Positions 42,239 through 52,677 are shown, counted from the stretch's first letter. The stretch: DNA of 64,000 bases from Bacteroidales bacterium (GCA_017521245.1 JAFXDI010000001.1:99178-163177); one strand, 5' to 3'. Translations and numbers: made by a program. The notes: generated by a model not told the origin, from the letters alone.

Positions 42239-43651
42239 ATGATTTCAAATAGATATAGATCAATTTTTAAAATAGCATTAATATCGTTACTGCTTATATA
42301 TATCACCTCATGTGCTAATCGTGATAAAAAGGTTGTATATCGCGATTGGAATGAGATAAAAACTGAAGGGGTGCTACGAGCAATAACAATGCAAAACTCC
42401 ACCTCATACTTTATATATCGAGGAGAGGAGATGGGGTGTGAATATGAACTTATAAAACAGTTTGCCGACAAACATAATCTACAACTCCAAATCATTGTAG
42501 CACAATCCTACGAAGAGATAATCACATTATTAAAAGAAGGGAAAGGCGATATTGTAGTATATGATATGCCACAGAATCTAAAAAAACGAAGAGCCTTCAC
42601 CTATTGTGGCCCAGAGATGGTAACAACACAAGTATTGGTACAACGCTCCGACTCCACAGTAATAAAAAAAGTAAATGATTTGATATCTAAAACAGTGTAT
42701 GTAGAGAGAGGAACTCGATATGAAATTCGGGCAAAAAACCTTAATGAAGAGTTAGGAGGAGGAATAACCATTCTCTACAACACACAAGATACATCAACCA
42801 CCGAAGGATTTATAGATGCAGTTGCAAATGGAGAGATAGATTATACCATAACCGACAATGTAACAGCAGCACTGAACAAGAGTTACTATCAAAATCTAAA
42901 TATAGGATTAACAGTAGGCTTTTCTCAAAGGAGTTCATGGCTGGTAAATAAAACAAGTAGTCAATTAGCAGATAGCGTAAACCTTTGGGTGGAGCAAAAC
43001 AATAAAACTCAAAAATATATCACAACTCTTCAAAAATATTTCAAGATGAGTAAGTGGGGAAGTGAGCATATCTCTCCCAATGAGATGGCAATATCACTAA
43101 AAAATGGAGTAATCTCACCCTACGACCACTTATTTAAACAATATGCAGACTCTCTAGGCTGGGATTGGCGAATATTAGCATCAATGGCATATAACGAGTC
43201 TCAATTTGATTCATCACTTGTCTCGTGGGCAGGAGCAAAAGGAATGATGCAGTTGATGCCGGTAACAGCAAGATATTTTAGTGATGAGGGATGGAGTATG
43301 ACAAATAATAGAGAAAATATTGCGGCAGCAACACGATATATAGCATCATTGAACAAAAGTTTAAGAAAAAGAGTTGAAGACAAAGAAGAACGAATAAAAT
43401 TTATATTGGCATCATACAACTCAGGCTTAGGTCACATATTTGATGCAATAGCACTTGCCGAGAAGTATGGAAAGAATCCGCAAGAGTGGTTTGGAAATGT
43501 TGATGAAGCGTTGCTATTAAAGAATTTTCCCGAATATTATAACGATTCAGTATGTAGGTGCGGATATTTTAAGGGAAGAGAGACCATTGCCTACGTAATA
43601 AAAGTGATGGAACTCTATCAGTTTTATAAACAAAATATGCCTGAAGATTAA
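42239..43651 (+). CDS. mltF: Membrane-bound lytic murein transglycosylase, MltF type
   Basis: A 470-residue lipoprotein (signal SLLLIYITSCANRD). The amino half is a periplasmic solute-binding-like regulatory domain (EGVLRAITMQNSTSYFIYRG to about residue 265). The carboxy half is a lytic transglycosylase: catalytic Glu in MAYNESQFDSS (about 320), then GAKGMMQLMPVTARYF, AATRYIASLN and ILASYNSGLGH. It cuts peptidoglycan to anhydromuropeptides, with activity gated by the first domain in E. coli MltF. Standard length. Confidence 0.93.
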   Translation: MISNRYRSIFKIALISLLLIYITSCANRDKKVVYRDWNEIKTEGVLRAITMQNSTSYFIYRGEEMGCEYELIKQFADKHNLQLQIIVAQSYEEIITLLKEGKGDIVVYDMPQNLKKRRAFTYCGPEMVTTQVLVQRSDSTVIKKVNDLISKTVYVERGTRYEIRAKNLNEELGGGITILYNTQDTSTTEGFIDAVANGEIDYTITDNVTAALNKSYYQNLNIGLTVGFSQRSSWLVNKTSSQLADSVNLWVEQNNKTQKYITTLQKYFKMSKWGSEHISPNEMAISLKNGVISPYDHLFKQYADSLGWDWRILASMAYNESQFDSSLVSWAGAKGMMQLMPVTARYFSDEGWSMTNNRENIAAATRYIASLNKSLRKRVEDKEERIKFILASYNSGLGHIFDAIALAEKYGKNPQEWFGNVDEALLLKNFPEYYNDSVCRCGYFKGRETIAYVIKVMELYQFYKQNMPED

Positions 43652-43735
43652 TAGATTAAAAATCTAATCATCTTTTGAAACATTTTTTTATTTAAAAAAA
43701 GTAAAAAAAATATTGTTTATATAAATTTAATTATT

Positions 43736-43743
43736 TAGTTTTG
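43736..43743 (+). promoter_or_regulatory. Candidate -7 element of the DUF3332 gene
   Basis: TAGTTTTG, 78 bases before the ATG. The leader contains a short hairpin (GGAGC/GCTCC, 43780-43792). -33 element weak. Confidence 0.45.
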
Positions 43744-43821
43744 GAACAATATTAAACCAATAAACTTTATTATTAACAGGAGCATTGCTCCATAGTATTC
43801 ACTTATAAATTTTTATTTATT

Positions 43822-44367
43822 ATGAAAAGAAACAAACTAAACATTGCGTTGGCATTAGTATTATGCTGCAGTTTGACTTTCTCATCTTGTATCGGATCAT
43901 TTGGTCTAACTCACAAAACTCTTGATTGGAATAAGAGCATTGGTAGCAAATGGGTAAACGAAGTAGTATTCTTCTGCTTTATGATTATTCCTGTATATGA
44001 GATTACAGCATTAGCAGACGTATTGGTTATTAACTCAATTGAGTTCTGGAAAGGAACTAACCCTGTTTACGGAAGCAAATTTGTAGAGGGAGAGAATAGC
44101 AAATATGTAATCAACAACCACGAAAAAGGATATACTATCACAGATGAGAACACAAACGAAACTGTTGAGTTGGTATATGATAACACAGACGACAGCTGGA
44201 GTGCAGTAGTAAACGGAGAGAGCCACAAATTCTTAACATTTGTTGATGACAACAACGTAAACGTTTACGACCAATTTGGAAATGCAACAACAGTTGAGTT
44301 GAGCGAAAGCGGAGTATTGGCATACAAAGATGCAGTAAAAGCATTAATGCCTGTTGCTATGAAATAA
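43822..44367 (+). CDS. DUF3332 lipoprotein
   Basis: A 181-residue protein with a lipoprotein signal (LVLCCSLTFSSCIGSFG). GLTHKTLDWNKSIGSKWVNEVVF followed by a hydrophobic PVYEITALADVLVINSIEFWKGTNP is the DUF3332 signature. The carboxy half is beta-rich and acidic. Function unknown; common in Bacteroidales and some Proteobacteria. It has its own candidate promoter and a strong terminator, so it is a single-gene unit. Confidence 0.85.
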   Translation: MKRNKLNIALALVLCCSLTFSSCIGSFGLTHKTLDWNKSIGSKWVNEVVFFCFMIIPVYEITALADVLVINSIEFWKGTNPVYGSKFVEGENSKYVINNHEKGYTITDENTNETVELVYDNTDDSWSAVVNGESHKFLTFVDDNNVNVYDQFGNATTVELSESGVLAYKDAVKALMPVAMK

Positions 44368-44386
44368 TCTAAACGCAACATAAGTA

Positions 44387-44422
44387 AAATAGGAGTATCA
44401 AGTAGATGCTCCTATTTTTTTT
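44387..44422 (+). terminator. Terminator after the DUF3332 gene
   Basis: AAATAGGAG pairs with CTCCTATTT across a 13-base loop (44387-44395, 44409-44417), with eight T closing the 3' side. 20 bases after the stop. Confidence 0.85.
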
Positions 44423-44473
44423 GTTAAACACAATTTATTGCAAATGAATATATGATATATATAATTGAATAAT

Positions 44474-46789
44474 CTACTCAATAAATTTAGGGTTATACAT
44501 AAGAATACCAAAGTTGATGCCAAAGTTCCAGTTTTTACTTGGGTATGAGTAGTAGTTGCCAAACAAACTAATTGAAGCAAAAGGCAAATTGTAAGCAAGA
44601 GTAATCTCTCCTAAGAACTCAGGATTTCGCATAAATTTACCATAAACAGTTTTATCCGGGTTAGTTGCTGATTGTTCAATCTTAAAGAATGGCATAAAAC
44701 AATAAAAGTCACCTCTAAGTTGTAGATTCTTAACAATATGCCAAATAGGAATAACACCTGTGGCAATATATTGATTTGCTCTAAATGCCTCGTTAAATAC
44801 CGTTTTACTATGAGGCGTTGGAGTAAAGGCGGGGGCTTGAATAATTGTAGAAGTATACGTATTATTAAAGTTCTTTGTAGAGAATAAAAAATCCCCTAAA
44901 ACACCTATACCAAAATGTTTGTTAGGGTTAAAATATTTACTTGCATTAGCGTGCATAACCAACCATGAGTGTTGTTTATGGTATGTAGCACTACTCGCAT
45001 TACCCGGTATATATTTTTCTTTACCCGATATAAACTCACCAACAATAGTAACCCTATTGCCAACCCAAGGATACATTAAATTATTAAGAGTGTTATGTTC
45101 AAATTTAACAGAACCCATAAAGAGACTATAATTACTCTTGTCGTTTGGAGTATTAGCATAATCAACAACATTTGTAGGGTAGTATTTGTCAGTTAAGTAA
45201 CCATAACCCAACGAAATTTCTGCTTTACTACTAGTCAAGAATGGTAAACCAATTCTCACTTTAGCAAAGGCCTCTTGGTTTAAAATAAATGTAGGAGCCT
45301 CTTTCTGGACAAACAGACGTTCACTCTCGTAATACTTTTTTCTTGAGAATACTCCCATTAATTTTAAATATACAGGAACTTTGCTTGGTAATTCAAACTT
45401 AACCGAGGCCATTCCTGAGTTATATGCCCTACCAATATATCCGTTAAGGTCAACATCTAACGAGTAGAGACTTAGAGTTTTATATTTGGCATCTAAGTAC
45501 ATCATATTTGTGCTACCCGAAGAAACGTATCCACCCAATCCAAACTCAAAATTATCTTTGAGGTTTGCGTTAAGAACTAACGAGAATACCCCTGTTGAAT
45601 CGTTGTAAACGGCATGAGGAAGCATATCCGAAATCTTATTATCCGACATAAGTTTATAATAAGCATTCTCCATACCTTTTATGTTGAGAATACCGGCAGA
45701 ATCTTTTTCAACCTCAAACTGTTTACGTATAAATGATTGTTGAGTATTATTACCACCGTTAACAATAATCTTATCAAAAACAAGCTCAGGAGTTTTGCTC
45801 TTCCACTCAGCACGTTGCATGGTTTTAGCAGCAAGAGGAACACGCCTGTCAATCCTACTCTTAATAGAATCAGCCATATCCAGACCTTTTTGATAACCCA
45901 ATGCAAAAATCATATCTGCTTCAGGAAAGTCCAATAATCCAACTATCGTATCCAGTTTAAAAGAAATCAGCACTCCCTCATCTTCATCAACATTGTAGTC
46001 GGTTTTTTGCATAACCATGGCATCAATTTGAGCCATAAGGTTGCCATCTTTGGGATTTGTTGGATTACTTGCAACTTTGCTGCCAATAATAAAATCGGGA
46101 GCAAAATCCTCTCTCATAACATCAATAGGGAAGTTATTATATATCCCACCATCGTATAGTAAGATACTATCCTTCTCAATAGGCTTGAAAACAAAGGGGA
46201 AAGTCATTGACGCTCTAACAGCATCCCCTAAATCGCCACCTCTAAAAGTAACCGCTTTTTTGTTATATACATCTGAGGCAACGCATCTAAACGGAACAAA
46301 AAGATTATCAAAATTGCCATTCGATTGAGCAGTGTATATTGAAAAGAGTTGAAGAAATCCGTAGTTCATAGGAACAGGATTAATCAAACTCGAAGGCAAA
46401 AAAGTTGTAGTCACCTTTTTACTACCTTCGGCAAGTCCCATATTTAAAGAAACAAAGCGAGGAGAAGGATCGTTTTTTCTAAAGTAGTATTGTTGCTCTT
46501 TGTTAATAATCCCGGTACTCCAACTCTCAAACTGAGAAGATTTAACAACCTCCATCATCTCCTCAGGGGTATATCCCATAGCATAAAGAGCTCCAACGAT
46601 AGCTCCCATCGAAGTTCCTGCTACGTAATCGATAGGAATTTCATTCTCTTCAAGAGCCTTAATAACACCAATATGAGCAATACCTTTTGCACCGCCACCA
46701 CTCATAACCAAACCCACACTTTGAGCAAAAGTGTGGGTTGTAGTAATTATAAGTATAATAAAAAGCAAAAGTTTATGAATAAATCTCAT
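44474..46789 (-). CDS. Patatin-like phospholipase fused to an outer-membrane barrel (type Vd-like)
   Basis: A 771-residue exported protein (signal LLLFIILIITTTHTFAQS). The patatin domain has the oxyanion loop GGGAKG (31-36), nucleophile S60 in GTSMG and the catalytic D213 in YDGG. A POTRA-like linker follows (VFDKIIVNGGNNTQQSFIRKQF), then a barrel of about 400 residues ending FGINFGILMYNPKFIE. This layout matches PlpD-type proteins that export their own lipase domain. Bacteroidota homologues are widespread; substrate unknown. It lies 20 bases downstream of serB. Confidence 0.9.
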   Translation of the reverse strand: MRFIHKLLLFIILIITTTHTFAQSVGLVMSGGGAKGIAHIGVIKALEENEIPIDYVAGTSMGAIVGALYAMGYTPEEMMEVVKSSQFESWSTGIINKEQQYYFRKNDPSPRFVSLNMGLAEGSKKVTTTFLPSSLINPVPMNYGFLQLFSIYTAQSNGNFDNLFVPFRCVASDVYNKKAVTFRGGDLGDAVRASMTFPFVFKPIEKDSILLYDGGIYNNFPIDVMREDFAPDFIIGSKVASNPTNPKDGNLMAQIDAMVMQKTDYNVDEDEGVLISFKLDTIVGLLDFPEADMIFALGYQKGLDMADSIKSRIDRRVPLAAKTMQRAEWKSKTPELVFDKIIVNGGNNTQQSFIRKQFEVEKDSAGILNIKGMENAYYKLMSDNKISDMLPHAVYNDSTGVFSLVLNANLKDNFEFGLGGYVSSGSTNMMYLDAKYKTLSLYSLDVDLNGYIGRAYNSGMASVKFELPSKVPVYLKLMGVFSRKKYYESERLFVQKEAPTFILNQEAFAKVRIGLPFLTSSKAEISLGYGYLTDKYYPTNVVDYANTPNDKSNYSLFMGSVKFEHNTLNNLMYPWVGNRVTIVGEFISGKEKYIPGNASSATYHKQHSWLVMHANASKYFNPNKHFGIGVLGDFLFSTKNFNNTYTSTIIQAPAFTPTPHSKTVFNEAFRANQYIATGVIPIWHIVKNLQLRGDFYCFMPFFKIEQSATNPDKTVYGKFMRNPEFLGEITLAYNLPFASISLFGNYYSYPSKNWNFGINFGILMYNPKFIE

Positions 46790-46809
46790 ATTGCTCTAAA
46801 TTGAAAAGT

Positions 46810-48051
46810 TTAGTCATTAAGAGGAGAGTTATAGTAAGAATCTTTAAATCCTAAGAAATAAAGAATACCATCCAATCCAATAGTCGAAATAGATTGCTTA
46901 GTATTAGCCTTAACTTTTGGTTTTGCGTGGAATGCTATACCCAGACCAGCAGTGTTTAGCATAGGGATATCGTTAGCACCATCACCAACGGCAATAGTTT
47001 GAGCAATATTCACATTCTCTATTTGAGCAAGTAAACGCAAAAGTTCTGCTTTACGTTTGCCATCAACAATATCTCCAACATAACGGCCGGTAAGTTTGCC
47101 ATCAATCACTTCAAGTTCATTAGCATAAACATAGTCAATGCCAAATTTACGTTTAAGATACTCTCCAAAATAAGTAAAGCCTCCCGAGAGAATCGCAATT
47201 TTGAAACCAACAGTTTTAAGAGTTTTCATTAAACGCTCAATGCCTTCTGTCATTGGTAGGTTTTCAGCAATATCTTTCATAACGCTAACATCCAGACCTT
47301 TCAGAAGAGCAACTCTTCGAGTAAAACTTTCATGGAAATCAATCTCACCCCTCATTGCCGATTCGGTAATCTCTCTTACCTCTTTACCAACACCAGCACG
47401 GTCGGCAAGTTCATCAATAACCTCCGTCTCAATAAGAGTAGAGTCCATATCAAAGCAAATCAATCTACGAGTACGTCTAAAGATATTATCCTCTTGGAAC
47501 GAGATATCTATACTCAATTTTGAAGAGAGTTCAATAAACGATGCTTGCATCTTGTTTTTATCCCTAGGAGTACCTCTGACCGAAAGTTCAATACATGAAA
47601 CACCTACTTCAGTCTCAACCTCTTCCAAAGGCATACGACCGGTAAGTCTTCGTATAGCATCAATATTAAGTTCATTCTCGGCAACTATTTTTGTTACCTC
47701 GCCAATTTGTTGAGCAGTAACACGTCTGCCCAATATAGTAATAATATATCTGCTCTTACCTTGTCTGCCAACCCAGCTATTATACTCCTCTTCGCTAACG
47801 GGCGAGAATCTAATATTTATACCAATTTCAGTAGCTTTAAAAAGAAGTTCTTTGATAATAAACCCAGAATTAATACTATCAGTAACAAACAAAATACCCA
47901 AAGACAAAGAGTGATGAATATCAGCCTGACCAATATCCAAAACAATAGCATTGTACTTAGCCAAAATGTTTGTTAAAGCACTTGTAACACCTGGACGATC
48001 ATCACCTGTAATTTGAACAAGAATAATCTCTTTTTTATTAACCTCTTCCAT
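46810..48051 (-). CDS. serB: Phosphoserine phosphatase SerB with amino-terminal ACT domains
   Basis: A 413-residue enzyme. Two ACT-like regulatory regions come first (LVQITGDDRPGVTSALTNIL, then IITILGRRVTAQQIGEV). The HAD phosphatase follows: nucleophile D201 and D203 in FDMDSTLIETE, FKIAILSGGF, and the metal-binding GDGANDIPML (about 358-367). It makes L-serine from phosphoserine. A weak -7 box (48076-48083) lies 25 bases upstream. Confidence 0.96.
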   Translation of the reverse strand: MEEVNKKEIILVQITGDDRPGVTSALTNILAKYNAIVLDIGQADIHHSLSLGILFVTDSINSGFIIKELLFKATEIGINIRFSPVSEEEYNSWVGRQGKSRYIITILGRRVTAQQIGEVTKIVAENELNIDAIRRLTGRMPLEEVETEVGVSCIELSVRGTPRDKNKMQASFIELSSKLSIDISFQEDNIFRRTRRLICFDMDSTLIETEVIDELADRAGVGKEVREITESAMRGEIDFHESFTRRVALLKGLDVSVMKDIAENLPMTEGIERLMKTLKTVGFKIAILSGGFTYFGEYLKRKFGIDYVYANELEVIDGKLTGRYVGDIVDGKRKAELLRLLAQIENVNIAQTIAVGDGANDIPMLNTAGLGIAFHAKPKVKANTKQSISTIGLDGILYFLGFKDSYYNSPLND

Positions 48052-48075
48052 GATGAATGAAAATTAGCGACAAAA

Positions 48076-48083
48076 CAAAAATA
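48076..48083 (-). promoter_or_regulatory. Candidate -7 element of serB
   Basis: TATTTTTG on the minus strand, 25 bases before the serB ATG; -33 element unclear. Confidence 0.35.
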
Positions 48084-48161
48084 TTATATGGCGAAGTTAC
48101 AATTTTTTATTAATAAAACACAATATCAACGCAATAAATAAAAAAAATCATATCAATACCT

Positions 48162-48201
48162 AAAAAACAAAAAGCGGAAACACTTGTTCAGAGTCTCCGC
48201 T
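48162..48201 (-). terminator. Terminator after the M60-like gene
   Basis: On the minus strand AGCGGA pairs with TCCGCT (48196-48201 with 48173-48178) around a 17-base loop, followed by TTTTTGTTTTTT. 26 bases after the stop. Confidence 0.75.
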
Positions 48202-48226
48202 AATTTGAAATTAAAATATAAAATTA

Positions 48227-51200
48227 CTAATCTTGCCAAATAATTTTTGTGCCATTTACAATGTAAATACCATTTGAAAGGCCTTCAAGAGAGTCAGCAT
48301 TTATTCTAATCAATCTTCCGTTCAAATCATACACATCGGCAGGGAATATCGAGTAGTCATTAGTTGGAATCTCAATCCCGGTTGCCTCTCCATTGAACGA
48401 TATAATATATCTGTCAAAAACCTCACTGTCATTAATCTGTAACATAGTCTCAAAGGGTAACCACTCCTCTTGTAACTTCTCAAATCCACCAACAACGTAC
48501 TCATAAAGGTTTCCTATTGTAGCACTTTCCTTATAACTGCTTACTAATGAAGCATTGCTATCTCCAATAGATATTGCGTTTGGAGTCGCCTTGATAGTTG
48601 TGTTCTCTAATGGAGCAACAATATTATCACTGCTCTCTGAGTAAATCAAATAAGGAGTATTGGCACTTAATACCCCACTATATGAAGTAAAGTTTACCAT
48701 ATTACCCTCAACCTTGTCAAAAGCGTAAACATCACCATTAATACTATTACTATTCACATCAAACGGAACAACCAACAATCTCATTTCGTTAGCATCAATA
48801 CCTCTGTCAAAATTTACCTCAGCAGCAGTAAAGTTGTAGGGAGCATAGAAACCAACATTATCTTTTAAAACAACCTCAGAAGCCATATTATAGGCATTAA
48901 TAACATTTTGGCTATTTGTCAAAGTTGAAGGGACATCATATCTGTTGCTACCGGTAACAAAAGCAAGAGCATTATCGGGTAGGGTAATAGCCTCTCCATT
49001 TGAGTAGATAGTCTTCTTCTCATTCTTGCCATAATAAACATCTAAATTATATAGAGTTTCATTTGCATTAGCAATAGTGATATCCTCGCCATTACTTTCA
49101 GTTGCCATAATTTCAAAGTTACTACCTAATGAGTTTAAAATATCGGTTGGTATAGTAAACTCTTTAGTATTTGATATATAAACTAACTCTCCGTTTTGGT
49201 CATACACTTTAAAACCAACAGCCCCCTCACCCTCAATAGTAACATTACCATTGCTTGAAGTAAACTTGTAACCATTACATTTAAACTCTTCAGAGTAGTC
49301 GTTATATTGACCAACGTCACCAACCTCACCTATTGGGTGTTCATTATTAAAGTCGCCTCTTAAAGCACCAATAGGCATCCCATCGTAGTTTGCAGGAGAT
49401 GGTTTAATACGGTCATCAATAAAGATGATGCTGCTATTTTTAGGATAGTTTTTACTCTTAATATACTCAAGAGTAGCCTCAATATCTTCAGCCGTAGTAG
49501 TTGGGTTTGTGTCAATATAGAAATCACCATAATCGTCCTTGTGGAAACCTAAATCATTACCATTATTTTGTGGCGTTTCGAAGAAACCAAATACTTTGAA
49601 GAACTCAGTTAAGTCCTCTCCGGCAACATCGCATACGTGGCGGACAAATTTCAAACTCTCATCTTTAAGCCTTATGGTAACACCCTTTCTTCTGTCCAAC
49701 GGATCGTTACGCAACGATCTAAACAAGTTGGGATAGAACTCGGGATTATTACCCAAAACATGGTAATAGTAATAAAGTTTTGTGTACATTAAACATTGCT
49801 CCCAAATATCACGAGCAGTCCAATGCACATTGTTTGCAAAGTTATTAATGGTAGTAGAAAGTTCATCGGCACGCATTGTAAAACGACCTTGCTTATATAC
49901 CGCAACATTTGAAAACAAGTTATTGGAAACCTCTGTGCATCCCACCATATTAATAACGTTTTGGTGAATATGTCCATTCTCGTGAGCAGGACCCCAGATA
50001 GCACCGGTTGCGTTCATCTCCTCATAGTTCATTACACTTGGCAGAGTAGTTTCGTTATAATATGTACCATACGAACTTGCATACATATAACTATTCCCTA
50101 TTGATGCAGCAACAAGCAAGTTGTTAAAATAACCCTCATAATCCTCAAATCCCATAAGTTCGCGTTGCGACTTAATAATATTATCCCAAATATTTAAAAG
50201 TTCAACCATATATACAGGGCAACATTGTTTAACCAACTCACAATTCATATTAAACATCAAGTAGTCAGTCTTTAAGTTAATCACCTCACTATCTTTGAGC
50301 AGGTAAGATTGCAACTTGCTCCAGTCAATGTTGTTATCTCCTTTTGTGAGGTCAAAATATCCGTTAACGCTACCACCCTCAATATGAATCTTTATATCAG
50401 CAATATCCGAAAGTTTAGGATAAGAGTAGTTGCCATAACCATCGTTGGTAACATCGGCAGTGTAGTATATAAACAAGTTTGCATCTTCACTTAAAATAAT
50501 AGAGTTTAAACCTTTTGCGAGAGGAGAAGTAACTCCGGCGCTACTTGTACCATTAACTGCCTCTATTTGTAGCGACACACCGTTTGGAATATCACTATCA
50601 ACAAAAACCAAAATAACATCGCCACTCTTACCGCAAATACCGGTAGGGTTACTCAATCTGCTAAAACAATAGCCATTTTGAGTAATAGCAGTCCAAGCAT
50701 CCCAATCCCAATCGCTATAAACCTTATAGTCTGCAATACGGAATCTCTTTTCGGTCTTATCCCAAGCAATATCGTAAGTTTGCCAACTATTGTTTTTAAC
50801 TTTAAGAATCATCTCTTGCAATAGAGGATTGGAAATATCTTTATTCTCCAAGTTCATTAGTAAAATATCATCGGTCATCGATTGATATTCAGCTTTAAGA
50901 GTTGTGCAAGCATAATCTTCAAAGAAATACATTAAACGAGTTTGAATAGCAGCTTTGTTATCTTGTAAATCCTTAAAAGCATTATAACTTTCTTGGGCTT
51001 CTTCAATCTCGTTGTCAGTTAAATTAACTGATTGAACACGCCAAACCGAAGCATCTGTATTTGTATACCATCCCACAACATAGTTCTCTTGTGAAGAGGC
51101 ACAGTGTAAACCAACAGTACTATAATCAGTAATGGTAAACGAAGATATCCATTTATCTCCTCTGCTATTAATAGCAAAAGTATGTTGCGAAGTTCCGGTA

Positions 51201-52531
51201 GAGTAGGGAACAGAAAAAGTACCTCTTTGAGCCTGAATATATCGTTCAGTTAAAACATTTTGTAAAATATAGTTATCTCCGTTGGCAATCACTCTCCAAT
51301 ATTGAGCAAAGTTGTTCTCATCAAGAGGCATACATTTAACGGAGTTATTTGTGAATAGTTCAGTCATAACATTCCCGTATGAGTTGCTGATAAATCTGTA
51401 AATCTTGCCGGCAACAACTTCTGTATCCACACCAGCCATTTCTGTAAAATGGTCTTTTATATTATCTTCTGTAATATTAGTAACAACCTCCAAGGTCCAA
51501 TCCGAAGCTGTGGAGTTTCCACCACTTCCTGCATCCCAAACCACGAGGTTTTGTCCACCACCTGCACAAGCATAGTTTTGATGGTGCAAACTATTTCTCC
51601 CCGAAAAATCATCAGTAGCACTAATAGTAATATAGTTAGTACTTGTGCTTGAGTTATTATCTCCGTATTTAATATAATAAACTTTTGGTTCAGAACTTGA
51701 AGAGCTTGTAGAGCCTGTTGATAAATCATTAATATACCTGCCCGAATTAGCATTACGCAAAGTGTAACCATTACCATTAGGCTCAATAATCCAAATTTGA
51801 GAGAGGTCCGTATCAGAGCTCTTATCCTTAATGCTTAAATTATTATTATCGTTTTCCGATAGCATAGGGTTACTCCAACCGGTAGAATAAGCATTTCTGT
51901 TTTTAAGTCTGAAAAGGGAGTATTTATCTAATTGATATTCCAAAAGTTCTGCACCCGATAAATTGGTTGGATTACCTAAAGTAACAGGGTATAAAGCCCA
52001 GTCGTTATTGCCATTAGTGGAAGTTACATTACCATATCCCCAACCTGCAAGTGAGGCATCGCCGGGACCATTGGCATCCATAATCATATTGTTGCCATCG
52101 TTAAAATAGAAGTGCCCAACATTTCCGTTAATAGTATTACAACTATAAAGCACACTCTTATTGGCAGTAATACCATTATTGTTACCTTCAGTTAAAGTTC
52201 CAAAATAGTTACCATTGCCTGTTTGTATATAGTATTTATCGGTAGTGCCACTCTCCACCAAACGAATTAAAAAAGCACTTTTTGAGGAGGCATTATCTCC
52301 AACAACAGGAACTTCGCTATTTTTAACGTAAATCATACCATTAGAGCGTTCGTAGGCGTATGTGCCTCTACCTCTATTATACATCAAGTACCATTGATTA
52401 GTAGTAAAAGATGAAGTTTCACTGCCAATCGCATTAATAACTTTACCAGATAGTTCGCTCAACTGAGCCATTGCAGGAGTTGTAAAACAAAGTAACAATA
52501 CCCATAAAATAAGAGTACAAAACTTTCTCAT
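48227..52531 (-). CDS. Secreted M60-like (enhancin family) zinc metallopeptidase with lectin-like repeats and a sorting-like tail
   Basis: A 1434-residue exported protein (signal ILWVLLLCFTTPAMAQ). The amino third has several trefoil-like units with repeated W/Y-x-V/I patterns (QIWIIEPNGNGYTLRNANSG, QYWRVIANGDNYILQNVLTE), suggesting sugar binding. The peptidase core has HENGH at about 850-854, then a Glu within 15 residues (GCTEVSN), fitting the M60 motif HExxH-x8-28-E. These enzymes cut mucin-type glycoproteins. The final 50 residues (PADVYDLNGRLIRINADS to YIVNGTKIIWQD) resemble a type IX secretion/sorting tail. Promoter at 52577-52608 and terminator at 48162 make it a single-gene unit. Confidence 0.87.
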   Translation of the reverse strand: MRKFCTLILWVLLLCFTTPAMAQLSELSGKVINAIGSETSSFTTNQWYLMYNRGRGTYAYERSNGMIYVKNSEVPVVGDNASSKSAFLIRLVESGTTDKYYIQTGNGNYFGTLTEGNNNGITANKSVLYSCNTINGNVGHFYFNDGNNMIMDANGPGDASLAGWGYGNVTSTNGNNDWALYPVTLGNPTNLSGAELLEYQLDKYSLFRLKNRNAYSTGWSNPMLSENDNNNLSIKDKSSDTDLSQIWIIEPNGNGYTLRNANSGRYINDLSTGSTSSSSSEPKVYYIKYGDNNSSTSTNYITISATDDFSGRNSLHHQNYACAGGGQNLVVWDAGSGGNSTASDWTLEVVTNITEDNIKDHFTEMAGVDTEVVAGKIYRFISNSYGNVMTELFTNNSVKCMPLDENNFAQYWRVIANGDNYILQNVLTERYIQAQRGTFSVPYSTGTSQHTFAINSRGDKWISSFTITDYSTVGLHCASSQENYVVGWYTNTDASVWRVQSVNLTDNEIEEAQESYNAFKDLQDNKAAIQTRLMYFFEDYACTTLKAEYQSMTDDILLMNLENKDISNPLLQEMILKVKNNSWQTYDIAWDKTEKRFRIADYKVYSDWDWDAWTAITQNGYCFSRLSNPTGICGKSGDVILVFVDSDIPNGVSLQIEAVNGTSSAGVTSPLAKGLNSIILSEDANLFIYYTADVTNDGYGNYSYPKLSDIADIKIHIEGGSVNGYFDLTKGDNNIDWSKLQSYLLKDSEVINLKTDYLMFNMNCELVKQCCPVYMVELLNIWDNIIKSQRELMGFEDYEGYFNNLLVAASIGNSYMYASSYGTYYNETTLPSVMNYEEMNATGAIWGPAHENGHIHQNVINMVGCTEVSNNLFSNVAVYKQGRFTMRADELSTTINNFANNVHWTARDIWEQCLMYTKLYYYYHVLGNNPEFYPNLFRSLRNDPLDRRKGVTIRLKDESLKFVRHVCDVAGEDLTEFFKVFGFFETPQNNGNDLGFHKDDYGDFYIDTNPTTTAEDIEATLEYIKSKNYPKNSSIIFIDDRIKPSPANYDGMPIGALRGDFNNEHPIGEVGDVGQYNDYSEEFKCNGYKFTSSNGNVTIEGEGAVGFKVYDQNGELVYISNTKEFTIPTDILNSLGSNFEIMATESNGEDITIANANETLYNLDVYYGKNEKKTIYSNGEAITLPDNALAFVTGSNRYDVPSTLTNSQNVINAYNMASEVVLKDNVGFYAPYNFTAAEVNFDRGIDANEMRLLVVPFDVNSNSINGDVYAFDKVEGNMVNFTSYSGVLSANTPYLIYSESSDNIVAPLENTTIKATPNAISIGDSNASLVSSYKESATIGNLYEYVVGGFEKLQEEWLPFETMLQINDSEVFDRYIISFNGEATGIEIPTNDYSIFPADVYDLNGRLIRINADSLEGLSNGIYIVNGTKIIWQD

Positions 52532-52576
52532 ATTAAATTTATATAATATCTAATTTTGCAAAATTAACTCAAATTG

Positions 52577-52608
52577 CAAAAATAGTTACAAACATTATTA
52601 AAATCAAA
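52577..52608 (-). promoter_or_regulatory. Promoter of the M60-like gene
   Basis: TTTG (52605-52608, minus) and TATTTTTG (52577-52584) separated by 20 bases. Start point near 52570, leader of about 39 bases. A second -7-like box (TAATTTTG, 52559-52566) lies between. Confidence 0.6.
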
Positions 52609-52644
52609 TAATTAACCCCAATATATATTAAATAAAAAAGAAAA

Positions 52645-52677
52645 TAAAAAAACAGAGCCATAAATTTATGGAACTGT
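52645..52677 (-). terminator. Hairpin terminator after the 67-residue gene
   Basis: AACAGAgCCATAAATTTATG-type inverted repeat (52651-52677) with a T-run on the minus side (complement of 52645-52652) and TTTTT on the plus side, so it may act in both directions. Confidence 0.7.

Noticed and set aside
42100-42495. Open frame of 131 codons on the minus strand
   Set aside because: It overlaps the start of the transglycosylase gene in antisense and has no family features; the plus-strand gene is far better supported.
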